From contig NZ_JACJVQ010000002.1 of assembly GCF_014212135.1 (NCBI RefSeq), forward strand, positions 124,001-188,000: 64,000 nt of DNA. Direction: 5' to 3'. Under the pieces are notes generated by a model. The model saw nothing but the letters and a program-made list of their open reading frames with translations, ran no database searches and had not been told where the DNA came from. A program made the translations under genes and the position numbers. Positions 34,747-42,650 of the stretch are shown piece by piece. The DNA comes from Cohnella thailandensis (lineage in GTDB: Bacteria > Bacillota > Bacilli > Paenibacillales > Paenibacillaceae). Position 1 is the stretch's first letter. Each line of letters opens with the position of its first letter.

Positions 34747-35033
34747 TAAGTGGTCGCCTCCTTAACAATGATGGACTGCAGCATAAGGATGTCCGATGAG
34801 ACCGGAATGTTCACGGGGGAGCTGGTGAGCATTTTTCCGCCGGAATCCTTCAGTTCAATCTGCGTGATGAGCTGCACATCCGACACCGGGACAATGTAAT
34901 TGAGTGCCATGGTGCTCTCCGTCACCTGTTTGACCACGAAGTCCGTGATCTCATAGCTGCCGTTGATCACGACCTTCGCGACTCGGCCGTTGACGTATGT
35001 CGCGATATCGTTCAAAAATGTTTGGTTTATCAC
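34746..35033 (-). CDS. small baseplate/fibre-associated protein
   Basis: The 95-residue protein starts at a GTG that overlaps the stop of the xkdU-like gene (GTGA). It contains NDIATYVNGRVAKVVING near the N terminus and an ELKDSGGKMLTSSPVNIPV segment. Proteins of this type sit between baseplate wedge and fibre genes in Paenibacillus prophages. The exact role is unknown. Confidence 0.6.
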   Translation of the reverse strand: MINQTFLNDIATYVNGRVAKVVINGSYEITDFVVKQVTESTMALNYIVPVSDVQLITQIELKDSGGKMLTSSPVNIPVSSDILMLQSIIVKEATT

Positions 35034-35614
35034 GTAACCGGCACCTCCGCTCCGAGCGTCACGAACGGCTTCGCGCCTAGCGTCCATGAGCCATCCAATT
35101 TGTAATTCCAGGTCATCGACTTTTTGGAGATTGAGTTCTCCAGCTCGATCGTATCGTTCAGTGAGGTGTTCTGCTGATAAACGATGTTGGCCGGCTTGAT
35201 CTTGTCCACCGTGTGAATGACTTCACGGAACACGCTCGCGTTCTCGAGAGTCGTCGTGATGTAAAGGATAAACTGCTGCACGTCCACCGACACGATCGTC
35301 ATCCCGGGGCCGACCAGTTTGTCGAGCTGCTGCTGAAGGTAACGGACCGTAAACGGCGGCTTAGTCTGGTATCGGTTTAGGATCCGCAGGCGCCTGAAGT
35401 CAAGTGTATCCGACGGATCCGCCTGGATTCCGAGCATCGCTTCGCGGCGAGCGATCGCCGGGGATGAAGCAGTCATGACAAACTGGTCATCCAGCAACCG
35501 CTGAACGGCCTCAGCTAAGCTATCCAGCTCGGCATCCTCTGTCGCCGCGAGCTCGGTAAAGTCTTTAATCTCCTGATAGTAGGACGGCAGATATCGAAAG
35601 ATATGGTCAGCCAT
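35030..35614 (-). CDS. xkdU: XkdU/YmfQ-like baseplate protein (DUF2313)
   Basis: The 194-residue protein has the family start RYLPSYYQEIKDF, then DAELDSLAEAVQRLLDDQFVMTAS and LDFRRLRILNRYQTKPPFT. The length and position, directly after the baseplate J-like gene, match XkdU of PBSX. It forms part of the baseplate wedge, equivalent to Mu gp48. Confidence 0.85.
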   Translation of the reverse strand: MADHIFRYLPSYYQEIKDFTELAATEDAELDSLAEAVQRLLDDQFVMTASSPAIARREAMLGIQADPSDTLDFRRLRILNRYQTKPPFTVRYLQQQLDKLVGPGMTIVSVDVQQFILYITTTLENASVFREVIHTVDKIKPANIVYQQNTSLNDTIELENSISKKSMTWNYKLDGSWTLGAKPFVTLGAEVPVT

Positions 35615-36686
35615 TGATCGTCACCGTCCCGCGCATCGGAATCTGGTCTTGGCCAAGCGTAAGATTGGCTGCGGATCCGTTCAGCGTCGTTCCGGTAACA
35701 TCGACCACGCCGGGCACTGTCAGGATTGCTGCCTCGATCAGCGCCACGCGTACGACAAGCTGCTCCTGCCCCGCCCAAGACTTCCGGAGCCCGAGCATAT
35801 ACTCGCCAATGGCTGTCTCGATCGGTGCCTGAACCTGGCCTACAGTGGTGCCGGAGGCGAGCGTGACGGTCGTCACGGTGTTTACCGTCATGGCGCTCAC
35901 GCCAGCAATGGTGACCTTATGCCCGATCGGCGCCATCCCGATCCCTGTTCCGCTGTTGACCGTTGGGTCCATAGCCGTTTGAACCTCGGCCACAAGCGGC
36001 GCAGAGGGAATGGACCAGTCGGAAGCAATGATCGTACATTTGACCGTGCCGCCGCCCTGCCAGACGGGATATACCTTTACGCCGCCGACGCCGTCCATCC
36101 GTCCTATCGTTTGTTTATAATCCGCTACGTTGCCGCCGAAGGAGGGGTTATTGACCTCTTCGTAGTAGCGAGTCCGAAGCGCGTCGTCGGTCTCCTCATC
36201 ATCCCCGGGTACCAGAACGGCTCCGAGATCCGCGCGGGACAAGCCGGCGACGAATTGAATCGGAAGCAGCGTGCCGAAATATTGATTGCCGATGGTGCCG
36301 GCCGTCTCGCACTCCAGCGAGAAGACGCCCGTGCTGATCTTAGATGAAACGACGTAATTGACATCGTTGATCGAATAGCGGCCACCGATCGGCACATCCA
36401 TTAACACGTCACCAGCGCCGTAGAATCGACCCTCACGATGTGCGGGTGTTGCTGGCTCCCGGTTCACCCCGAACTCCGCTGTGCGCCGCGAGAGGTCGTC
36501 ACCCGAAGCCGTGTCCGCAAAGGAAAGGTTATAATTGATATCCAGCTCGATGTACATCTGAGCAAGCTCGGCGGCTGCCGGCGCTAATGCGTCGTAGATG
36601 ACCGAACCGGGCCGTTTATCGATGTCATCCGATACCCGGTCCAGCATCCGCTGGAGGATCGTGTCATAGGTCTGAGATTCATACAT
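35607..36686 (-). CDS. xkdT: baseplate J-like wedge protein XkdT
   Basis: The 359-residue protein matches phage baseplate J family proteins: a helical N terminus (QRMLDRVSDDIDKRPGSVIYDALAP), then GDVLMDVPIGGRYSI, and DDALRTRYYEEVNNPSFGGNVADYKQ in the middle. It is a wedge component of contractile-tail baseplates. It overlaps xkdU by 8 bases and xkdS by 8 bases. Confidence 0.9.
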   Translation of the reverse strand: MYESQTYDTILQRMLDRVSDDIDKRPGSVIYDALAPAAAELAQMYIELDINYNLSFADTASGDDLSRRTAEFGVNREPATPAHREGRFYGAGDVLMDVPIGGRYSINDVNYVVSSKISTGVFSLECETAGTIGNQYFGTLLPIQFVAGLSRADLGAVLVPGDDEETDDALRTRYYEEVNNPSFGGNVADYKQTIGRMDGVGGVKVYPVWQGGGTVKCTIIASDWSIPSAPLVAEVQTAMDPTVNSGTGIGMAPIGHKVTIAGVSAMTVNTVTTVTLASGTTVGQVQAPIETAIGEYMLGLRKSWAGQEQLVVRVALIEAAILTVPGVVDVTGTTLNGSAANLTLGQDQIPMRGTVTING

Positions 36687-37077
36687 TGGCCGTCACCTCC
36701 CCCTGAATTGAGCCAAATATCGAAATCACCGTAAACGTGGCTGTTGCGCTGTCTCCTCCGAACGCGATGGCAAAATTGACGACGTCGCTGATACGATCGT
36801 CCTGCAGGAGCGTCTCGCGGATCCGGCGGCGTAACTCCGACTCGACGATGCCGGAGCTTTTCCCTGTGAGCCCGGATAGCTCGGCACCGTAATCAGCGTT
36901 ATAAATGAGATAAGCGAACCGCTCGGTCTGGAGCGCCTTATATACGGCCTGTTTGACCGCGTCAAGGTTATCGACCAGCGTCGCAGCACGGCCGCGTTCA
37001 AAGTCGAGCAGCCATGTCCGCGAAGGCTGTGTGACCTCCACGGTGTTCGAAATATCCTGGCCAGTTATTGGGATCAC
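36679..37077 (-). CDS. xkdS: XkdS-like baseplate protein (DUF2634)
   Basis: The 132-residue protein has the DUF2634 pattern: TWLLDFERGRAATLVDNLDAVKQAVYKALQTERF, then YNADYGAEL and RRRIRETLLQDDRI. It resembles the T4 gp25-like sheath initiator at the baseplate-sheath junction. Overlaps with its neighbours show a tightly coupled operon. Confidence 0.88.
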   Translation of the reverse strand: MIPITGQDISNTVEVTQPSRTWLLDFERGRAATLVDNLDAVKQAVYKALQTERFAYLIYNADYGAELSGLTGKSSGIVESELRRRIRETLLQDDRISDVVNFAIAFGGDSATATFTVISIFGSIQGEVTANV

Positions 37078-37367
37078 GTCTCCACCACCCTATCCAAGAT
37101 GAGATATTTCTGCCCGCCCTGGAGCCGGACGAGCACGACCTGGTCGCCTGCCTGGAGCCCGGGACGGATCACGTAATCGACGCCCGCAATCGTCGCCTTC
37201 AGCTCCGTAGTCGCTTCAGTTTGAATTAAAAAATCCGCATCAAGCGTGAACCGTTGATCTACGTTCACTTCGAGCGGATTCGGATTTGTAATTGTCCCGT
37301 ACTGGACGATGACCGGGCATGACGCCTCTAAGGCGGCCAATGCCGCTTGCTTAATCGCGTCTATCAT
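37074..37367 (-). CDS. xkdR: XkdR-like baseplate protein (DUF2577)
   Basis: The 97-residue, strand-rich protein ends with VIRPGLQAGDQVVLVRLQGGQKYLIL, the conserved DUF2577 segment. Its position between xkdQ and xkdS is conserved in PBSX-like phages. It is a small baseplate component. Confidence 0.85.
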   Translation of the reverse strand: MIDAIKQAALAALEASCPVIVQYGTITNPNPLEVNVDQRFTLDADFLIQTEATTELKATIAGVDYVIRPGLQAGDQVVLVRLQGGQKYLILDRVVET

Positions 37368-38332
37368 TAGATCACCTTCAACGTAATCGACATGGTATGT
37401 TCTCCGTCAAAGCTGTGCTTTACCTCGTCGACGAGCATCGGTTGGTTGATGCCGAGCGCTTGAATCATGATCGGCAAATACATTCCAGCGCGGACACTGA
37501 TGTCGCCGATGGCTTCGAGCTTCAGCGATCGCTGCTCGCGATTCTTCAAGGATGCGAGCTGTGTCAGCATCTGGTTGATCTGCGCCGCATTCATGTTTTC
37601 ATCGACGCTTTGATAGAGCTGCAATACGCCCCATTTTGCAATATTTACGCTGTCTTGGGCCTGATAAATCTCTCTCTTACCCGTTTCTTTATTGTCCTTA
37701 TAGAGCTTGATCTGATTGTACGTGTCAGAGTCAATGTCTTCGGCGTAATCAAAGCCGGTCAATAAGCTGCCGTCGCCGACGTAAAAGCCGGCCAAGAACT
37801 GGCTTACTCGCCGGAGGGAGAGCGCGCCGAAGTCGTCGAAGAACACGAAGAACTGTCCAGCGTTGCTAATGGTTTTCGTGTTGGCCTCTTCGATGATATC
37901 GATCAGCGTTTGACCGTCTCTAACCAACGACGGAATGCGGTATCCGGTGCTGTCGATCGTGCCGACCTTCAGCTTGAAGTCGGCCGCAATCTGCTTAATC
38001 ACGTCGCCCGTCTCCACGTCCTTGAAAACGTACGTATCCTTGTTGAGTAGGTAGCGGATCTGGTCGTATGCCGTGACGCTGATTTCTCCGTCCTGGTTCT
38101 GCTTCAGCTTGAATACGTAACCGTAGAAGACGTTGACCTCATTCATCCGGACCCGGACCACGTCGCCATTGGCGATCGAAAATGACGGATCCTGATAGAC
38201 CCCGCTGCTGATCATGGTGAACTCGATCGATGCCGGCTTTCCGACTCGCGTCGTCGTCCAGGATAATTTTCCGCTGATCGTGGAGACATCCCAGACGCGG
38301 CCGTTTTTATTAACGACCACTACCTCAAGCAT
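37367..38332 (-). CDS. xkdQ: XkdQ-like baseplate hub protein
   Basis: The protein of about 321 residues begins MLEVVVVNKNGRVWDVS. It includes MNEVNVFYGYVFKLKQNQDGEISVTAYDQIRYLLNK, a typical hub domain related to gpD/gp27. The ATG at 38332 is chosen because AGGTAAGG lies just upstream and it overlaps the xkdP stop; an earlier start 13 codons up lacks a site. It forms the central hub through which DNA passes. Confidence 0.85.
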   Translation of the reverse strand: MLEVVVVNKNGRVWDVSTISGKLSWTTTRVGKPASIEFTMISSGVYQDPSFSIANGDVVRVRMNEVNVFYGYVFKLKQNQDGEISVTAYDQIRYLLNKDTYVFKDVETGDVIKQIAADFKLKVGTIDSTGYRIPSLVRDGQTLIDIIEEANTKTISNAGQFFVFFDDFGALSLRRVSQFLAGFYVGDGSLLTGFDYAEDIDSDTYNQIKLYKDNKETGKREIYQAQDSVNIAKWGVLQLYQSVDENMNAAQINQMLTQLASLKNREQRSLKLEAIGDISVRAGMYLPIMIQALGINQPMLVDEVKHSFDGEHTMSITLKVI

Positions 38333-39014
38333 AGGCCTTACCTGATGTCGGGAGGTTGAGTACCAGCCCAACCCTCAACGTCTTGGTCTGAGCGTCGCTG
38401 ATTTTGTTAAGCGTCTGAATCTCTTTCCAGCGGGATCCGTCGCCAAGCGTCTTCTGTGCCACCGTCCAGAGTGAATCGCCCGCTGCCAGCGTGTACGTCT
38501 TGGGCGGGACTCGATCGTCCGCACGCTTAGGAGCAGATTTGGTTACCGTAGCCTTTGCGTTTGTCGATTGGACCGACGTCACCTTAACCTGTTGGGCGGC
38601 GTAGAAGCGATACTCCTTCAGCTTCAGGGTGTATTCAATGTCGCCGATCGCCCCAGCCTTTTCGCGCCATTCAAAAGATTCGATGCTGGCTGGAATGTTG
38701 ACCTCCATCGTGCTCCCTGTGTACACGAATCGGATCGGTCTCTTGGTCTCCCACCACCGCATGAGATAATCGACGTAAGCCATAGGCTCAAGCACGATCG
38801 CGGCCGTGATAAAAGGATTGGTATTAGCAGGGAAGAAGCTCTCGATTGTATACTCCGCCAGGCCGTGGTCCTTGATCACATTGATTTTGCCAAGGCCGAA
38901 AACGTCGTGGCTGGCGCCATCGCCTCCCGTGCTCGCCCCGATCTCCGCGGGCAGGATTGGAAGCTCGAAGCCCTCCTGCTGGTTGTTCCAGCTGAGCCAG
39001 ATTCCATAGGTCAT
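38325..39014 (-). CDS. xkdP: XkdP-like LysM tail protein
   Basis: The 229-residue protein has an N-terminal baseplate-hub-like domain (GIWLSWNNQQEGFELPILP) and a C-terminal LysM module (YTLAAGDSLWTVAQKTLGDGSRWKEIQTLNKI). LysM binds peptidoglycan and may position the tail tip on the wall. Gene order and domain layout equal PBSX XkdP. Confidence 0.9.
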   Translation of the reverse strand: MTYGIWLSWNNQQEGFELPILPAEIGASTGGDGASHDVFGLGKINVIKDHGLAEYTIESFFPANTNPFITAAIVLEPMAYVDYLMRWWETKRPIRFVYTGSTMEVNIPASIESFEWREKAGAIGDIEYTLKLKEYRFYAAQQVKVTSVQSTNAKATVTKSAPKRADDRVPPKTYTLAAGDSLWTVAQKTLGDGSRWKEIQTLNKISDAQTKTLRVGLVLNLPTSGKAYA

Positions 39015-41092
39015 AGCACATACACCCCTTGGGCCGACGAGGCGATTGTCTCATTTAAGCGCTCGCCGATATTTGCGATGATCTCGTCTACCGAGCGGCC
39101 GTCCTGCCTGACGTGTGTATCGCCGAACGAGAAGTTCGGCTGTAGCGTCACGAAGTTCTGGATGTTCTTCATCTCGGCCAGCTCGCGCATCATCTTAAGG
39201 TCTTCGCTCGAAATGTCGACGGTGCTGTTGATCTTACCGACCTCGTTGACCTTGTTGATGTTGTTCGCTCCTTCGCCCGGTGAGAACATCGACACGCCGG
39301 AATAAGGCGCCGCAAGGGTCTCTTTCAGCTTATCCTCATCTTTCTTACGCTTCTCCTCCCGTGAGCTCAACATGTCGAGAACCTTCTGCTCTCGTTTTGC
39401 CGCGTTTTCTGCTGCTTCCTTCTTCATTTCCTTAACTTCTTCTTTGCCCGCTTGCTTGATTGCTTCGGCTTCAGCTGCCGCAGATGCCGAAAATTCTACA
39501 TCATCAATAGTGTCCAGATGTACACCTTTAATTTTGTTCAATTTATTAATCAGTTTGTTAATTCTATCGATAGACCCGTTAACGAGTCCCTCCATCAGCT
39601 TCAGAGATTCTACTTTCGCCCACTGAAAACCATTTACAATCCCGTTCCCTACAATCTGAAAGAATATAGGGATCTGATCGAAGAAGTTCAGTATATTGTT
39701 CCATCCTCGGATCAGTGCCGCCGCAAATTGATCGTTGGTCTGCCAGAGTTTAACAAGCCATACGATAAGCCCGACGATAAGCGTGACAAGGAAAATGAAT
39801 ATATTGGCTTTTTGAGCGGCGTTCAAACCTCGCCATGCTGCTGTCAGCCCCTGTGTCACGAGGGTCTGGGCGAAGATTGCCGCCGTCAGAATGCCAGTCC
39901 AGACCGATGCGAGAAACTGGCCTCCTGCGGCCAGTTTCGTAGCTACTAGCCAGGCCGTGAACGCGGCCACGATCCCCCAGACGATGGGTTCGATTGTCGG
40001 CCAGTTATTCGACATGAAATCGTATATCTGTGCAATCAGCGTTGCCATATAGACCAACCACGACACCGCAGTCGAGATTCCACTCGCTAATCCGTTGAGT
40101 AGGTTTTGCCCGCTGTCGCTCTGGATGTATGCCGTCAGCTTCTCGACTTGTGCTGTAATATTCCTTAAAGGTCCGTCCGCCTGATTCAAGGTTCCGACCC
40201 ATGTTAACAGCGAGTTTTTTAGAACGGTCATCGCGCCGCCGAAAGTCATGGGCATCTGGTTAAACATCTTATCGATTTCGCCGCTTTGTTTTTCGAAAGC
40301 CTTTACGATAACGTCAGCCGTAAGCTTGCCATCGGCACCTAATTGCTTAAGCTGTCCCCTAGCAACGCCCATGCCTTCCGACAACGTCTTCAACAATAAC
40401 GGCGCGGCCTCGCTGATTGACCGAAGCTCGTCACCTTGCAGGCGACCGCTACCGAGTGCTTGACTCATCTGCAGAATTGCGATTTCCCGGCTAACCGTAT
40501 TGGCCCCACCAGCTACCAGCAGCTTATTAAATCGTTCGGCGAATGCGAGCATTTGGTCGTTGTCCTTAAATACTCCCTCAGTAAACATCCCGAGCTTAGA
40601 GACAAGATCCGAAGTTGCCAAATAGCTTGCGCGAGTTTCATTAGCTGTATCTAGGACTTGTTGTTGCAGTTGGGCTTGCGTGCGTAGGCCATCGTTAATA
40701 AGAGAAAGCCGGGTATTCGCTCCCAGTACCTCATCCGCCAAACCCATTCCTTGCGATATGAAGTCCCAGCCTTTTCTAGCTAGCTCGAGCCCTTGATTAA
40801 GGGCAATAATTGAGAATCCCATGGACTTAAACGCGGATTCGCCTTGCCGGATGGACTGGTTAAAGCGATCCTGCGAGTTCTTCGACTGATCAATCTGGCG
40901 GTTAATCTCCGCCTCAGCCTGGGCAATACGCTGCTGAGCAGCTAGGAGAGCCTTGTCGACGTTCACGTTCTGACTCGTTACGCTCTCCAGCTGCCGCATG
41001 GTATTAATCATGATGTTCATGCCCTGGGTGATGCTTTTCATGGGTCTCGTCATAGAGTCGAACAGCTTAAGCGTCGAGGACACCGTTGTCAT
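39011..41092 (-). CDS. xkdO: tape measure protein (XkdO-like)
   Basis: This 693-residue protein sets tail length. The N-terminal half is helical with a coiled-coil region (about 45-85, rich in glutamine and alanine), followed by the tape-measure domain (ANTRLSLINDGL, VSREIAILQMSQALGSGRLQGDELRSISEAAP). A cluster of hydrophobic helices lies between residues 340 and 450, which may insert into the host membrane. It is short for a myophage tape, so the tail is probably short. Confidence 0.9.
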   Translation of the reverse strand: MTTVSSTLKLFDSMTRPMKSITQGMNIMINTMRQLESVTSQNVNVDKALLAAQQRIAQAEAEINRQIDQSKNSQDRFNQSIRQGESAFKSMGFSIIALNQGLELARKGWDFISQGMGLADEVLGANTRLSLINDGLRTQAQLQQQVLDTANETRASYLATSDLVSKLGMFTEGVFKDNDQMLAFAERFNKLLVAGGANTVSREIAILQMSQALGSGRLQGDELRSISEAAPLLLKTLSEGMGVARGQLKQLGADGKLTADVIVKAFEKQSGEIDKMFNQMPMTFGGAMTVLKNSLLTWVGTLNQADGPLRNITAQVEKLTAYIQSDSGQNLLNGLASGISTAVSWLVYMATLIAQIYDFMSNNWPTIEPIVWGIVAAFTAWLVATKLAAGGQFLASVWTGILTAAIFAQTLVTQGLTAAWRGLNAAQKANIFIFLVTLIVGLIVWLVKLWQTNDQFAAALIRGWNNILNFFDQIPIFFQIVGNGIVNGFQWAKVESLKLMEGLVNGSIDRINKLINKLNKIKGVHLDTIDDVEFSASAAAEAEAIKQAGKEEVKEMKKEAAENAAKREQKVLDMLSSREEKRKKDEDKLKETLAAPYSGVSMFSPGEGANNINKVNEVGKINSTVDISSEDLKMMRELAEMKNIQNFVTLQPNFSFGDTHVRQDGRSVDEIIANIGERLNETIASSAQGVYVL

Positions 41093-41128
41093 TCATTTTC
41101 TCCCCCTTTCAGCGATAATTGGATATAA

Positions 41129-41153
41129 AAAAGCACCCCAGTGTGGGATGCTT
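41129..41153 (-). terminator. terminator of the lipoprotein gene
   Basis: On the minus strand a 10-bp stem with one G-U pair (AAGCATCCCA and TGGGGTGCTT) and a short loop is followed by TTTTTTAT. It separates the lipoprotein gene from the tape measure gene. Confidence 0.8.
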
Positions 41154-41161
41154 GAATTTTC

Positions 41162-41512
41162 TTATTTAACACTCTCGAATATTTCTTTTGCCTTTTGGCT
41201 GTTCGTTTCAAGAATGAACCTTCCGGATGATGGCCAGTCTTTCATTGTTGGGTCGTTTGATACGGCATTTTTCCTATCTTTGTTGCTTTCATACTCGTAT
41301 ATTTTTACCGGGGAATTATCAATATAGAAAATAACGCCATTAATAGCTTGAGCCATTTCATACATTGGTTTCTCTTCCGGATCCACCGGAATCCCCTGGT
41401 CAGAATAGGCCTTGATATAATCGTCCAAGGCTATAATACTTTCTTCTGATTTAGACGAACATCCGGCAAGAACTAAAATTGCTAGCAGACTAAGAACAAT
41501 GAACTTTTTCAA
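41162..41512 (-). CDS. lipoprotein of unknown function inserted in the tail operon
   Basis: The 116-residue protein has a clear lipoprotein signal: MKKFIVLSLLAILVLAGC with the acylated cysteine near residue 18. The short mature domain contains DDYIKAYSDQGIPVDP and IFYIDNSPVKIYEYESN. Its start is a TTG with GGGGAGG 7 bases upstream. Its own extended -10 promoter and terminator let it be expressed in the lysogen. Prophage lipoproteins at tail-gene positions are known to block superinfecting phage DNA entry; that role is plausible here but unproven. Confidence 0.8.
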   Translation of the reverse strand: MKKFIVLSLLAILVLAGCSSKSEESIIALDDYIKAYSDQGIPVDPEEKPMYEMAQAINGVIFYIDNSPVKIYEYESNKDRKNAVSNDPTMKDWPSSGRFILETNSQKAKEIFESVK

Positions 41513-41578
41513 AAATGACCCTCCCCTTTTGACAAAATCGCCTATATTATACCATTGAATTACGAGGGAGGGTCATTT
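41513..41578 (-). promoter_or_regulatory. extended -10 promoter inside a 13-bp inverted repeat
   Basis: TGGTATAAT (41554-41546 on the minus strand) is an extended -10. It lies in the 40-base loop of a perfect inverted repeat: AAATGACCCTCCC at 41513-41525 and its complement at 41566-41578. The repeat includes the ribosome site of the lipoprotein gene and the end of the tail chaperone frame. Confidence 0.55.
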
Positions 41579-41755
41579 CTGTTTCATTTTAGAAGTTTCC
41601 TTCTTCTCTGCCTCGATCCGCACATCGATTGCGGCCATGACAAAAGCTTTCTCCTCCCGAGGCATGTCCATGAACTGTCCCGGGAGGATACGCAGTTTGT
41701 GGAGAGCGTAGTACGCATAATTCGCGTCCGAGTCGCCCTCCAAGATCAGTTTTTT
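41573..41755 (-). CDS. -1 frameshift extension of the tail assembly chaperone
   Basis: This frame has no start of its own. A -1 slip at AAAAAAC continues translation as KLILEGDSDANYAYYALHKL and ends with KMKQK and TGA at 41573, adding 58 residues after the slip. Long-form tail chaperones (gpGT type) are made in this way in many tailed phages and recruit the tape measure protein. The reading frame, position and slippery site all agree. Confidence 0.85.
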   Translation of the reverse strand, partial: KKLILEGDSDANYAYYALHKLRILPGQFMDMPREEKAFVMAAIDVRIEAEKKETSKMKQK

Positions 41756-42156
41756 GCTTCTTCGACCAACGACTCCATATCGACATCAAAGCCGCTGAGC
41801 TTCTGGATGTGCTCCGCGAGCGCCGCGATCTCCCCGGCCAGCAGCACCTTATTCAGGTACTCCTCCGGCGTTCGGCAGCCCATCTTCGCGATGCTGTCCG
41901 CGTGCTTGAAGTCAGGCACGACGGTATTGTTGATAATGACCGCCGTATTGAACTTCTGAGCGTCGAATTCCACCTTACGTCCTTTCTTGACCTCGGTAGA
42001 CCGCCGACGAACGTCTTCGAACTCCCGGTTCGTCATAGCCCGGATAGTAAACTTCATCGGGTTGCCGTCTTTATCGCGGAAGCGAGCGGAAATGACGACT
42101 TCGTCCCTCACGTCGTCGATTGGATTGGCGTTCAGAAAATCCTGCAATGTACTCAT
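41746..42156 (-). CDS. xkdN: tail assembly chaperone, short form (XkdN-like)
   Basis: The 136-residue protein starts MSTLQDFLNANPID and has FTIRAMTNREFEDVRRRSTEV and GCRTPEEYLNKVLLAGEIAAL, the XkdN pattern. The ATG at 42156 follows AGGAGGAC at a suitable distance. The coding sequence ends in EEAKN and TGA, with the slippery heptamer A-AAA-AAC directly before the stop. It is therefore the short form of a frameshifted chaperone pair and lies next to the tube gene, as expected. Confidence 0.9.
   Translation of the reverse strand: MSTLQDFLNANPIDDVRDEVVISARFRDKDGNPMKFTIRAMTNREFEDVRRRSTEVKKGRKVEFDAQKFNTAVIINNTVVPDFKHADSIAKMGCRTPEEYLNKVLLAGEIAALAEHIQKLSGFDVDMESLVEEAKN
41749..41755 (-). other. -1 ribosomal frameshift site A-AAA-AAC
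   Basis: In the zero frame the codons read GCA AAA AAC TGA. Both tRNAs can re-pair on AAA AAA after slipping back one base, and the stop codon next to it would favour pausing. Confidence 0.85.
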
Positions 42157-42169
42157 AATGTCCTCCTGG

Positions 42170-42637
42170 TTATGCGCCCGTAATGGCGTTGAATTGGTCA
42201 ATCAAGTCGTAATCCGAGAAGGTGAACGGCATTTCTTCGTCAAGCATGTCGTCGCTGGTCGCGTCGAACTTGGCAGCTATGATGCTGTCCAAGTTGCAGC
42301 CCATCAGCATGGCCGTTTGCTTGCCGGATCCGGAATTCGGTTCTTCGTTCGTGATCTGGAGGTCGAACCAGAAGTCTTGTCCAGTCTTTACAAAGTTCCT
42401 CATGAGCTGCCGGAAAACCGAAGTCACATAATAAACCGTCAACGTTCCGGAACCCTTCCAGCCCGCGGACCGAGACCCCGTGTTCGTCTTTCCCAGAACC
42501 GGGACATCGACCTTATTCTTCTCGATCGTGGCTTCGATGGATTTCGCGTAGAATAACTCCTCGACCCGACCATTGATCGTGGCGTATGCCTTCGCCTGCT
42601 TGCCGCTGATCGCGTCAGATTCGCGCATGAAAGCCAT
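42170..42637 (-). CDS. xkdM: tail tube protein XkdM
   Basis: The 155-residue protein matches XkdM/DUF2001: SGKQAKAYATINGRVEELFYAKSIEATIEKNK near the start, then GSGTLTVYYVTS and FWFDLQITNEEP. It polymerises into the inner tube of the contractile tail. It lies between sheath and chaperone genes. Confidence 0.9.
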   Translation of the reverse strand: MAFMRESDAISGKQAKAYATINGRVEELFYAKSIEATIEKNKVDVPVLGKTNTGSRSAGWKGSGTLTVYYVTSVFRQLMRNFVKTGQDFWFDLQITNEEPNSGSGKQTAMLMGCNLDSIIAAKFDATSDDMLDEEMPFTFSDYDLIDQFNAITGA

Positions 42638-42650
42638 ATTGTCTCACCCC

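Noticed and set aside
41589-41789. 66-codon minus-strand frame across the chaperone stop
   Set aside because: This is the +1 frame; the -1 frame matches the slippery heptamer and gives a plausible helical extension.
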